Assembly: GCA_012845835.1 (NCBI GenBank)
Contig: JABAKD010000015.1
Coordinates: 2,597,109-2,661,108 of the forward strand
Origin: Undaria pinnatifida
Taxonomy: Eukaryota > Sar > Phaeophyceae > Laminariales > Alariaceae
Length of the DNA: 64,000 nucleotides
Reading direction: 5' to 3'
The notes under the pieces are model-generated. The model was not told where the DNA came from. It made no database searches and worked only from the letters and a program-made list of their open reading frames with translations. Of the stretch, positions 43,770-54,035 are shown piece by piece. Position numbers and translations under genes: made by a program. Numbering within the stretch: the first letter of the stretch is position 1; each line of letters begins with the position of its first letter.

Positions 43770-44860
43770 CGGTATCCGTTGAAATATACCAGGTATGCAG
43801 TGTCGACTGCAACCACGTTATCCGCACATCAATCATAGATGTGTAACCACTGCCACCAGCGATACACACTATCACCTCTGACAAAACTGCGTAAGCATTT
43901 CATGTATATTAACAGAGTAACAAGCGGTATAGCGGTTGCAACTCTGACCTCATGTCAGCCATAACTGTCTGCCAACCGCGACCCGCGAAGCAACAGCGGT
44001 GGGGAAGACAGGCGTCAGTATCTGTTTAACATCAGCAATCTACTAGGAAAAAGCATCTCCGGCACCCCCGTGCTAGCGATGATGGTAGAACAACCTCAAT
44101 CCACGAAGCAGCCGCAACTATGTATGGACACAGGCGTGTCATCGATACCTTTTGTGTATTGACAAAACCCAGAAGCTATCTTCAGCAATCAAGCAAATCA
44201 ACTGCAGCGGCCCAGAGATAACAGCACCGTGCCAGCCATAGCTGTATATCTACAGAGATCATCAAAACCAAAGCCTCTAGCACCGCCATGCCGAGATCCG
44301 CGAACCAGAAACCTCTGACACTGCCACGCCGAGGTCAGCGAAGTAGAGCCTATTGCACAACCGTGCCCGTGATTGCTGTATACCGACAGCGATTAGCGAA
44401 GCCATAGCGACCATACCCCAGCCACGTCAGCAGCCACACAAAGCAGCTCCGACACGGCCGCGCCGGAAATTGCTGTATATCAACATCGATCAGCGAAGCA
44501 ACAGCCAATAGGCCGCGCTGGATATCGTCGTATATCAACAGCAACCAGCGAAGCAACAGCCAGTAAGACAGTCGTGCCATCAAGCACTGTATATCAACAG
44601 CGACAATGACCAACGACTATCAACGGCGACTAGCGAGGTAACAGCGACCACACATCCGTGTGGGCAATAGCTGTATGTTTGCAGCGACCTGCAAAGCAAA
44701 AGCACTGTTGACACAGCTGTATATAAACAGTGATCAGCAAAGTGAAAGCATCTCTGGTGCAGCAGTGCCAATGATGGTTGCATATCCGCACAGCCGTGTG
44801 TCAGCGACAGCTGTATACCCACATTAACACCGACATTAGCCCTTTCGGAGCCCACGCATA
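43770..44860. repeat. Degenerate tandem array around (A/G)CTGTATATCAACAGCGA
   Basis: The words CTGTATA(T/C)C(A/T/G)ACAGCGA and GCGAAGCAACAGC recur about every 65-95 bases from roughly 43980 to 44820. The array ends about 130 bp before the Gypsy 5' LTR. No coding signal. Confidence 0.7.
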
Positions 44861-44991
44861 GCGATAAAATGAGTAAAAAAGGCGGTCATTGCCATAGCAT
44901 GAGTGCGCAGCACACGATGTTTCATGCTACGCGCGTATCGCACAGCTCCTTGCGTTGGAGTCGTACATTAAAATCCCAACCCCTTATATAG

Positions 44992-45254
44992 TGTACCGCT
45001 GCGGTCGTATCTTTGGGCGTTTTATCGTGCATAGAATGGTTGGATACATTTTCTTGGGAAGTTCCACTGTCATTATTGGCGTTTCTTGTTCTTGAGATCT
45101 TGTGATACGAACTGGAAGGTCCATGGCCGAGGCATGTCACTCCCCCGTGTGATAACGAACGAACTATTTCATTGTGGACAATCGCACTCCGAGCCTACGA
45201 GGGGAAGTCCTCGGACCTGATACCACCGGGCCCGCGGTCGCGCGAGTCGGCACA
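44992..45254 (+). repeat. Gypsy 5' LTR
   Basis: Begins TGTACC and ends GGCACA; the partner in the 3' LTR is GGTACA, which makes perfect TGTACC/GGTACA inverted ends. The GATCTTGTGATA and GAGGGGAAGTCCTCGG blocks are shared with the 3' LTR. Confidence 0.93.
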
Positions 45255-45289
45255 ATTCAATTGAATTGGGTAAGTTTTTCTTACTGCCC

Positions 45290-46350
45290 AAACCGTGACC
45301 AGTTTGCTTTTCGGAGGCCGGAAAGCACTGTTTTGCGTGCTGGGGTGGGACACCAGCCGAAAGCAATGGAAGACGCTTCAGCAGCAAGAGGGGCATGAGC
45401 GCAGGGCGCTGACGGAGTCCATTCTGCAAGCTGGGGCAACCCCAGAGGTGGAGGCCAAGCCGGCGGCCGGCTGGAGCTTGAAATCAAGGTGACGATCGGG
45501 GGAGATAGACCGCCTAGGTTGGGTGGTGATGTTTTTACCTTGGAAGATTTGCGTGGATTCCTTGTTGCCTACTCGGAGTACGAGCAGCAGATTCATATCA
45601 CAAACCAAGATGGAGGAGACCGGGTACTCGAGAGGAGGCGATAGCTGGTGATTCGGTGACCCAAATGATGGTGGCTGATGAGTTCTACGATGGCAAGCCC
45701 TGGATCGACCTCTCCGAGTAGGAGATATTGCAAGGGCTCAAAAGCTTTGCTGCCGTTGATATGCAGGAGACGAGTGATGAGGGTTTTTGCCGTCAGATAT
45801 TCCGTGTGCTGGAGATGGATGCGAGCGTGCTGGTAGATAGTAGGGTGTTCATGCCAAAACGTGCCCTTCGGAAATACCTTGCTGACAGCGGGCTCAGGGA
45901 GGTAGTGAGGCCCGACGGTCGGAAGTACACGCTAAAGCATGGCAAGGTGCTGGTGGAGGCAATAGCGGCGGGAATCGAGCCACTGGAGTTCCACCGCAAG
46001 GTGGGAAAAGTAATGCGTTTCGATCTCGTAACGCATGACCCTGACGGCGTTGTGCAGCAGTTGCCAAGCAGCAACGGGATTAAGCCGTAATTGAGGCCAA
46101 TGATGCTGTATGCCAGAAAACAGCAAAGCGGCGTGACGCTAGGTCGGTGGCTGTTGCGGGGACCAAGCCGCAGGGAAGTACTGCTGACGAGCACGACTCA
46201 CGCGAGAGAGCCAAGGCTGCCGGTGTGAAAGCAGAGCGGATTCGTCGGTACGACAACAAAGAGTGCTTTGTGTGTGGCAAGCAAGGTCACAAGCAGCGGG
46301 ACTGCCCCCAAAGCCAGCAGGGTAAGATGGGGAAAGGCGTCCATTGCTAG
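45290..46350 (+). pseudogene. Gypsy gag region with CCHC zinc knuckle
   Basis: Frame-broken gag: FTLEDLRGFLVAYSEYEQQI near 45540, then an open segment 45728-46090 (RQIFRVLEMDASVLVD, GIEPLEFHRKVGK). At about 46260-46305 is CFVCGKQGHKQRDC, a perfect CX2CX4HX4C nucleic-acid-binding knuckle. Stops interrupt near 45645 and 45721. Confidence 0.85.
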
Positions 46351-46776
46351 AGCCACGGCCAGACCCCTATTCAGCATCAGCAGTCCACAAGCGGTCCCGC
46401 TCAGCATTCCCGGAGCAAAACAACCGGGATGGCCCCTGCGTCTACCACTCCTCGAGCTAGTGCGTACAATACCGCCTCAATGGCGGTGGTTACGGAAACC
46501 GAACCTGCTGCGCCTGATCCATCTAGGCACAATGACGACGACTACGTGTACATTCGCGTGCCGCGGGAAAGGATGGCGCCAGTATATTATGGGCTCACCG
46601 AGACGGTGCAGCACCAGGTGTGTCAGGGCACTGGGCCACCGAATGCAGCGCCAGTTCTTCACTCCATTCCGGTGCAGCTGCCGGCTTCCGCGTCGCAGAA
46701 GTCATGTGGTGATTCCAGCACCATTTCATATGCGTGTGTCTCGGTCTTATAGCTGGGTGGAGGTGGTGATACGAGT

Positions 46777-47310
46777 GTGAATACGGTGGAGACCGAACTG
46801 CACTTGGAGGCCTTAACGCAACATGTCGCATGGCGTCTCGCGGTTCCCGGTGCTTCCGCGGCTGTTGGGGTTAAGGTGCTGATGGATTCTGGTTCAGGCA
46901 TTACAGATACATCGGAGGAGCTGGTAGAGGCCCTGCAGGGACAGTCTGGGATGATCCAAACCGCGTTAACGCAGGCGTTTGTTGGGCGTACGCGTGTGGT
47001 GATGTCGTTGGGCCAGGAATGCGATATTGAGACGCAATGGTGTCCGCTCTACCTAACGATAGAAATCCATGGAAACCAGTCCGGTTTACTATGCCGTTAT
47101 CGTGCTCCCTGCCGTTATCGTGCTCCCTGCCGTTATCGTGTTCCCTGGGGAGGCGATGTGGTTATCGTCACGGGCAGAAAACGCTGAGAGAGTAACTCGG
47201 CATCGACCTAAAGACGCAGCTCAAGGCATCTGTACTGAAGGCACACGAGTGTCAAAATTTCTCTGGGATGGAGTTTACAGCTCTTGCTATGGGCGAACCT
47301 AAGGCTGGTG
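46777..47310 (+). pseudogene. Gypsy aspartic protease region
   Basis: VKVLMDSGSGITDTSEELV carries the D-S-G active-site signature expected after gag. A small triplication (CGTGCTCCCTGCCGTTATC) at 47090-47145 and a stop at 47187 break the frame. Confidence 0.75.
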
Positions 47311-47399
47311 CTGTGCCGCGGGCGGCGATGGATGTCACGGCGCTCGGGCCGGGTGGCGATGCGTCAGTTAACGTGGAAGACGAGGCCACACTGACGCTG

Positions 47400-48216
47400 C
47401 TGTCTTAACGAACCATGATGTTCCAGGATTCCGAGGTGGAGATGCAGGATCGTGTGGGCGCGTTGGAGACGGCGGTCGATGACGCGTTGACCATGGCTAC
47501 CGCCGGAATGTGCCAGGATGTTGCGCGATATCGTTTTTCGCACCCACCTTGATGTGTTCCGTCGGGCATCGTTGGGCGATCCACCTGCGTGCGTGGAGCC
47601 CATGACGGTGCCGCTTCAGCCAGGTGCAAGGGCGGTGCGGGCGAATCCGCGTGCATCCTCGCCAGCTAAGGTGGCTGCACGAACACATGGCCAACTTAGA
47701 AACAGCTCGAAGGTGTTTCGGAACCCGCGGGCAATCTACGCAAGCGTGGCGATGGCAATTCCCAAGGGATCCAACTCGTACCGCATGGTCACGGACTATC
47801 GGGCCGTCAACGACACGATCGAACTGGCGGCTATGCCCATGCCAAACCTGAATGACGAAGCGTTTATTTTCGCGGGCGCGACCACATGGTGCACGCTGGA
47901 TATACTGCAAGGCTACTGGCAGGTGCTGCAGAGTGAGAATGCCCAGAGGATGTTCACCAAGGTCATTCCGGAGGGGTTATTCACGCCGCGTCGTGTTCCG
48001 CCGGGAGTGCTGAACGCTACCGAATATTTCCAGGCGACAATGGGTGATGTTTTGGAGGGATACATCGACAAGATATGTTTGGTGTGGGTGGACGAAATTG
48101 TGATCTGGGGGAAGACGTCTGAGATTCTTTTGAAGCGACTGTTGGCGATTTTAGATCGCCTGCTGGAACATGTCTTTTTTGCTGCAGCCCACAAGACCGT
48201 TTTCTTTCGAAAGTAA
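47400..48216 (+). pseudogene. Gypsy reverse transcriptase
   Basis: Fingers and palm are readable at 47518-48216: YRMVTDYRAVNDTIELAAMP, the first catalytic Asp in WCTLDILQGYWQV, PPGVLNATEYFQATM, and LVWVDEIVIWG, where the usual second Asp of the DD pair reads Glu. A TAA at 48214 truncates it. Confidence 0.9.
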
Positions 48217-49019
48217 ATCAAGTGGTGTGGGAAAATCATCTCCGGACAGACGGTGGGCCACGACCCCGAGCGCACCCAAGGACTAAGTGAGTTGCGTCGG
48301 CCGGAAACCGCCGGCAAGGTCATGCAGTTCCTTCAAGCCATCAACTGGATGCAAACGTCGCTGCCTGAGCTCGCGGAGCTAGAGGCGCCGTAGCGCGAGC
48401 TTCACGAGGAGTGCCTGTCCAACACACGGCGCACCAAGCGCGTGGCGGCGCGCCATGTTATAGGCAGCAGTGAGCGGACGGACGAACGTGCAGTCGCGTG
48501 GGATACTGGGCGACTACAGGTGAGCGAAACGGTGCCTCTGAATCACCTAAACCCAGGATTCTCTGTCATGGTGTTCCCTGATGCGAGTGACAAGTTTTTG
48601 GGGAGTTGTATCACCCAGGTTCCGACGGTCGAGTTGACCGGCAGCGTTTCAATTACGGACATGTTTCATGAACCGCTGAGATTTCTGAGTAGATCTTTTA
48701 GGGTTTGGAGAAGCGATGGGCAACTATGGACAAGGAGGGTTTCGCGATCGTGAGCACGTTTAAGCGGTTTCCATACCTGTTGTGGGTTGGGATGGCGATT
48801 CACTGATCATCGGAACCTCGCGTATATTTTTGGTGCGAACGGAGCGCCCACACCCAAGGCGGTGGCACAACGTCTACAGAGATGGCGTGTGTTTCTCGGA
48901 CAGTTCCCTTACACCATCGTGCACATCCCTGGCGACGAGAACTGCTGAGAGGACTTGCTGTCGCGTTGGGTGACGCGTCCGGGAGGTCCGGTGTGCGTGC
49001 GCGCGAGCGTCAAGTACGC
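48217..49019 (+). pseudogene. Gypsy RNase H region
   Basis: Connection region (LQAINWMQTSLPELA near 48335), then VMVFPDASDKFLGSCITQV with the first active-site Asp. MDKEGFAIVSTFKRFPYLLW and DHRNLAYIFG follow in other frames, up to FPYTIVHIPGDEN and SRWVTRPGG. At least two shifts and two stops. Confidence 0.85.
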
Positions 49020-49269
49020 GAGTCGTTCTACGGTAGCCCCCCCAACTTTTCTTGAACGAAATCGCCGGTTTCAAAACTAGCTCCCGGTCGTATCTCCTGG
49101 AATACGGTGTCCCATGACACCCTGACATCATCGACCGATAGGGGTTTTGCACACAAGAAAGTATTTGGATACTTTGTTTTCAATCGTACCCTTCCTAGTG
49201 TCGAGCAGCCATGAAACGTTCGTGAAAAAAAATCTCTGTTTTTTTGGGGCGGCTATCAAAGAATCAGTC
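49020..49269 (-). mobile_element. MITE-1, complete copy inside the Gypsy element
   Basis: 250 bp, ends GAGTCGTTCTACGGTAGCCC and (inverted) GACTGATTCTTTGATAGCCG. It is flanked by ACGC at 49016-49019 and 49270-49273. Removing it joins the polyprotein between VKYA and the upstream integrase part, so it arrived after the retrotransposon. Confidence 0.88.
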
Positions 49270-49273
49270 ACGC

Positions 49274-50377
49274 AGAGATGCTTTTTGCTGGGAGCGACAA
49301 GATTCTGACGAAGGAGGTTGTGCGCGGCGTGCAGGTGGCCGCTGCGGGGGACGGGCCCACCCTCGATACGGCGCTTGGGGTGCTACGCTGGATCCAGAAG
49401 GGCTGTGCCGGGTGGAGTACCATGGCCACCGTGTGATCTGGGTGCCGGCCGAGGCCGAGTCTTTAAAGACGCGACTGCTGGTGTGTGCCCACCTGAAAGG
49501 GGCCGGACACCGCGGGGTTGGTGCAACGATGGCTGGCTTGAACGGGACTTCGTATGGGAGGGCATGACTGGTGACGTGCGGGATATGACTCGGCTTTGCC
49601 TGTATTGTGCGGACACCAAGGCGGGGGCGCTAGTGCCGCGTACGCTGGAAGAGACCCCTTTTGGGCGAGAGCCGAACACAGTTGTGCATTTCAATTTTCT
49701 CTGCATGGGAGAGAGCGCGGTATTTGTCGGTGTTGACGCTGCGGATGGATTTCAGTATGTGCTGGTCATTCTCGAGGATGTGAGTGGATACACACGGCTG
49801 CGACCGTCTAGAGCGTGCACGGCGAACGGCACCGTGGAAGAGCTTGTTCGCTGGTGTGCCACGTTTGGGCCGCCAACCACGTGGGTGAGCGACAGCGCCA
49901 TCCATTTCTGCAACCGCGTGGTGCGCAAGCTGGCAAAATCACTGGGTGTTGAGCATCGGTTCTCAGTGGCCAACAGCGCGTGGACCAACGGAACCTGTCG
50001 AGCGCATGATGCGCGAAGGGATCCACGGGGCAAAAGCAATGCTCAACGAGTGGGGGCGGCCGCTCAACGAGTGGGTTGTTGTACTGCCGGCCGTGCAATG
50101 GGCACTCAACACCGCGTGGCGGAAGCGGCTGCAGACGACCCCTTGCCGCGTCATGATGGGACGTGAGTCGCGTACGGCCTTTACTAATCTCATGGAGGGG
50201 GACGACGAGGGTTTTCAGTTCAATCGACGAAACCAGGTTGCAACAGCAGGTGGTTTCTCTGGTGGGCACCTAGGAGGAGCTCTTGGCAGGAGTGCTGCAA
50301 CTCGTCGACGCCGATCGTCGTCATCACCGAGCGCGCGGCAGCCGCGACAAGACGCTGCCGCATTTCACGGTAGGTGA
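49274..50377 (+). pseudogene. Gypsy integrase
   Basis: The HHCC finger is split over two frames (VCAHLKGAGHRG and CLYCADTK). In the catalytic core, VGVDAADGFQYVLVILEDVS holds the first Asp and TWVSDSAIHFCN the second. The Glu lies in VERMMREGIHGAK just after a one-base shift near 49996. LPAVQWALNTAWRKR and TPCRVMMGRES follow, as usual in Gypsy integrases. Confidence 0.9.
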
Positions 50378-50836
50378 TTACGTTCTGGTGGCTCGAGTGT
50401 CCAAGCAGGGCAAGCACCGCAAGCTCATGAGCACCTGGACCGGACCGTGGCGTGTTGCCAACGACGACAAGAGCACGTGTAAGCGGTACAGCACTTGGTC
50501 ACAGGCGAACTGCGCGACGTCCATGTGGCGAGGATGCGGTTTTACGCCGATGACCAGATCGAGATTACCAGCGAGCTTCTCAAGGCTTTCCAGCAATTGG
50601 AAAATCAAGGCGAGTACCACATCCGGGGCATCTCGGCTATCAAGCAGGATGCAAGCGGCGACGAGTACGTCGTCAAGGTAGCCTGGGAAGGATTGGAGGA
50701 GGCGGGGAGTACCTGGGAGCCGGTGTCGCGAGTGATCCACGACGCGCCGGCCGTGCTGCGAGAAGAGCTCAAGGCGCTCCCGCTGAAGGCGGAACAAAAG
50801 CGGGCGCTCGTGCAGCGGTATGGGCTGCGTTTGTGA
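50330..50836 (+). pseudogene. Gypsy integrase C-terminal region and chromodomain
   Basis: LPHFTVGDYVLVARVSKQGK and LMSTWTGPWRVANDD form the GPY/F-like module. After a shift at about 50480 the frame 50495-50836 continues to a TGA with GEYHIRGISAIKQDA, VVKVAWEGLEEAGSTWEPVS, a chromodomain-like fold with the aromatic W..G...STWEP pattern. It probably targets the integration complex to chromatin, as in other chromoviruses. Confidence 0.88.
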
Positions 50837-51334
50837 TCATACTGTGGTTTGGTGGAATCCTGAATCCTGAATTGCAATTTTCGGCTTTATCTGATCTTCG
50901 AATTTCGACTAGTTTTTCTGGCTTGGAATTTCTGCGCAGGGCGCTGATATCACCTGACGCAGCCACAGCTGGCGGTTCATCGCCGAGGCTGTGTGTGGAC
51001 AGAGCATATCCGGGGTTGATGCTTCTGTTTTACAAGGGTGGCTATTGTGCTGGAATACAAATTCCGTATGTGGTCTGTATTTCGGCAAGTTGCATGCGCA
51101 CTTGGAGTGTGAATCGTGGTGCGTGGTTTGCTTGAAGATGCATTCGTGATGACGCGGCTGCTGAACAACCGTTGTTCACGGTCAGGAAACGTGGTAGAAC
51201 TTAAGTCGTGGTGAAACTGACATGGATGTGTTGGACTTGACCATTGCCAAACGTACGGACAGCTATGTTTATCAAAGCTACTCGGTCTGAGCCAGATTGT
51301 GGTTGGTAGCCCGAGATGGGCTTTTGGAGGGTGC
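50837..51334 (+). other. Gypsy 3' untranslated region
   Basis: From the chromodomain stop to the 3' LTR, without coding signal. The last bases CTTTTGGAGGGTGC provide a modest polypurine tract. Confidence 0.6.
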
Positions 51335-51598
51335 TGTACCGCTGTGGTCGTATCATTGGGCACTTTATCGTGCATAGAATGGTTATATACATTTTCTCAG
51401 GGAGTTCCACTGTCGTTATTGGCGCTTCTTGTTCTTGAGATCTTTTGATATGAACGGGAAGGTCCATGGCCGATGGCATGTCACTTCCCCGTGTGCTAAC
51501 GAACGAACTATTGCATTGTGGACAAACGCACTCCGAGCCTACGAGGGGAAGTCCTCGGAGCTGGTACCACCGGCCCCGCGGTCGCGCGAATCGGTACA
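51335..51598 (+). repeat. Gypsy 3' LTR
   Basis: 264 bp, TGTACC...GGTACA, aligned end to end with 44992-45254. Confidence 0.93.
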
Positions 51599-51699
51599 AT
51601 ACAGCATAAGTTACACATTTGGAAAGAAGTCATCAACAAACAATAATACGCGTGTTACGTGTGTCTACGGTTGAGACCTACCTCCAGTCAAGCGATTAT

Positions 51700-51955
51700 T
51701 CAACTACGGTACACACTCGACCGCACCGTTGAAAACAGCTGTCGAACGGATAACCGCCCCGCACCGCACGGTATGTATCTTCTAAAATACAACCCGCACC
51801 GCACCGCGGCACTGTTACGAAGAAATTCCGCACAACACCGCGCGCAATGTTCCTAAGAAGTGAACACCGCACCGCACGGCACCGTACAATTCTTTCTAAA
51901 AATAAAGATCGCACCGAACCGCACCGTGCCGTTTCGAAAAAAGGAAAACGGCACA
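51700..51955. repeat. CCGCACCGCACGG-type low-complexity repeat
   Basis: Short degenerate words CCGCACCGCAC, GCACCGC and GGCACCGTAC, spaced about 40-60 bases, merging into the next array. Confidence 0.6.
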
Positions 51956-52325
51956 CGACTGGTCATGACTGCGTGCATCACCGGTTGTGACCAGTCATGA
52001 CCGATGATGACCGGACATAACCGTTGTAAATGACGCCTCAAAAATACGCGGTCATGGCCATGGTCATGACCGGCCGTGATCGGTCATGACAGTGTCCATG
52101 ACCCGGTCATGGCCGCGGTCATTTGTGCGCCCACGAAACGCGTTCATGACCACGGTCATGACCGGTTATGACCGCGTTTCGTGGGCGCGCAAACACCCGA
52201 GTCCATGACCGGTCATGACTGGTTGTGACCGGTTATGGACACCGTCATTTTTTTCGTGCCCACGATACGCGGTTATGCACGCGGTCATGACCGGTCACGA
52301 CCGGTCACGCACACGCTCACGATCG
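51955..52325. repeat. Array of CATGACCGGTCATGACC palindromes
   Basis: Roughly 25 degenerate copies of (G)GTCATGACC(G) with the inner palindrome GACCGGTC, plus a 30-bp inverted pair CCACGAAACGCG/CGCGTTTCGTGG at 52132 and 52173. No coding signal. Confidence 0.8.
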
Positions 52326-52599
52326 GATCCTTTTAATGTAGATCACTGCGGTGCATCGGCTTACAGACCAAACATTCGTTCTCTCTGCGGGCAGAACACG
52401 GAGGATATTACGGTAGTGGCATTTTTCAGAGTAGTGCCGGTTGCCGCTATAGTGCCGGTAAATCCGTCTGGCACACATCGGCACTATAGGGGGACCGTAC
52501 TACTTACTGTGTTCTTTTTGGCTTCTTTGCTATTCTTTTGATATTTTCTGCTTTCATCACTGTGTTACTTTCCCCAGCCCAATATCATCGTGAGAGGTT

Positions 52600-52810
52600 T
52601 CACCGTCAGCGACCTTCTTCTGGACAACAAGCGGTGGTCACAGGTGCCATCCCTCGTCTCCCCCCCGGTATACCCCCCTTTCATTTTTAAAGTACTTATG
52701 GGTCAGCCTTATTGCCACTGCTCGTCGATTTGTATCGACTTTTGTCAACTGGCGCTCTCACGCGCGCTTTCGGTCAGTCAAAATTGATAGGAAAAAGTCC
52801 CCTACGGGAT
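52600..52810 (-). repeat. SINE-body copy
   Basis: Shares CTTCTGGACAA...GCGGTGGTCACAGG, TCTCCCCCCCGG and GCTCGTCGATTT with the SINE at 12940-13090. The poly(A) side and tRNA-like head are not recognisable. Confidence 0.6.
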
Positions 52811-53929
52811 TCTGTTTGACGACATCGACCCCCTCAAACGTTATTACACGGCTCACTATTGAACCACCGGGGACGGGGCGCCATGCATACGGCTAGATAC
52901 CGTAGATGTAGAGCTGGACAATGTCCAACAATAAGTTGCAATCGCACGTACCATAGCCGCAGGGATTGAATTTCGGTCATAGATACAAGAGGCCCAAAAT
53001 GTGCCACTACAACTCGCCCGACTTCGTGCAATAAATTGGGAGTGTACTCGATAGTCATGCAACAAATGTGGAGGGGGGGGTCTTACCCGAAACATATCAT
53101 GATTGTCGAGTTTTTTATTCGTGTTTTTCGGATGTTCTTGTTTATAAAAATCACGAGGGCGTGCGTCAATCCGAACTCCTCTTAACCCCAACTCTAACCC
53201 AGGCTAAGGCTCCGACCCGAGCGCGGCTTAGTGTTTTGGATACCTGAAAAACAAAACGTGCGGACCGCACCGCCACAAAAATCGTTACATTTTGGTACTC
53301 AGGCCACTTATAAATTGGACTACGCCACTCGAGCATATTTTGGCGTTTTATTCGAGTTATCAAATATTAGCTTCGTTTGTATGCCTTGATGTGATCGAAG
53401 TGCCTTGAAAATATGTAATATTTGCTTTTTCAGCCAAAAAAAGCTTCGTATCTGGTATATATCAATGTACCATCAACTTATTTTTCGGACACATAGTCTA
53501 TTACTTCAATTGGATGAATCATGTTTTCTTTTAGACGGACGGACAAGAAAACAGATCCCCGTCTGAGGAACGCAAACTTGAAACATCCACCATAACTTGA
53601 ACCTGGTGCACGATGTTTTTCAAGCATTTCTTGCGCCTTGAAACGACTACGGGGTTCAAGAGAAATAAAACATATCGATTGCGGCATCTGCCAGACAAAG
53701 CAACCCGGGCTGCGGGTGGACACGTGCCCGACCTGCAGTGTAAGGGCCGTTCCTAACGGACACAAAAAGGCTCGTGCCACGTACGATTAGAGATTCATAC
53801 TCTTTTCGTCTGAAATGTTTTCTGAAAGACGGGGCTGCTTGACCAAAAATCGTCGGAAATACGACTTTTTGCATGATCATCGTCCTACACCTAGCTTGTG
53901 GGATTTTTTATCCGCGATAAAGCAGGATT
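52811..53929. other. No gene seen
   Basis: AT-rich, with no repeat family recognised except approach to the MITE-3 fragment. The open frames are short. Confidence 0.4.
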
Positions 53930-54035
53930 TTTTTTCCAAATCAGTTTTGGGTTAAGATGGGCATGTCTTGACCTCCTCCTGAAGCGAAAAACCTCAAAAA
54001 AACGTGGTGCACCTCTATCGTAGCATGCGTCCAAA
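53930..54035 (+). mobile_element. MITE-3 right-end fragment
   Basis: CAAATCAGTTTTGGGTTAAG...GGTGCACCTCTATCGTAGCA matches the right third of 32190-32448. Confidence 0.65.

Larger units (their letters stand above)
44992..51598 (+). mobile_element. Ty3/Gypsy retrotransposon with chromodomain (dead, 6.6 kb)
   Basis: Complete element with 263/264-bp LTRs flanked by a 6-bp near-duplication (ATATAG at 44986-44991, ATACAG at 51599-51604). Order gag, zinc knuckle, protease, reverse transcriptase, RNase H, integrase, chromodomain is that of chromoviruses. By my manual alignment the LTRs differ at about 23 substitutions plus one indel (roughly 9%), so insertion is not recent. Numerous frameshifts and stops, plus a MITE-1 between RNase H and integrase. 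Confidence 0.95.

Noticed and set aside
43270-43816. Overlapping minus-strand frames of 144 and 157 residues
   Set aside because: Two different frames over the same GC-rich stretch, Gly/Ala/Pro/Arg-rich with G-runs, no family resemblance.
48216-48230. Possible programmed stop or readthrough in the Gypsy polyprotein
   Set aside because: Many other stops and frameshifts are scattered through the element, so ordinary decay is the simpler reading.
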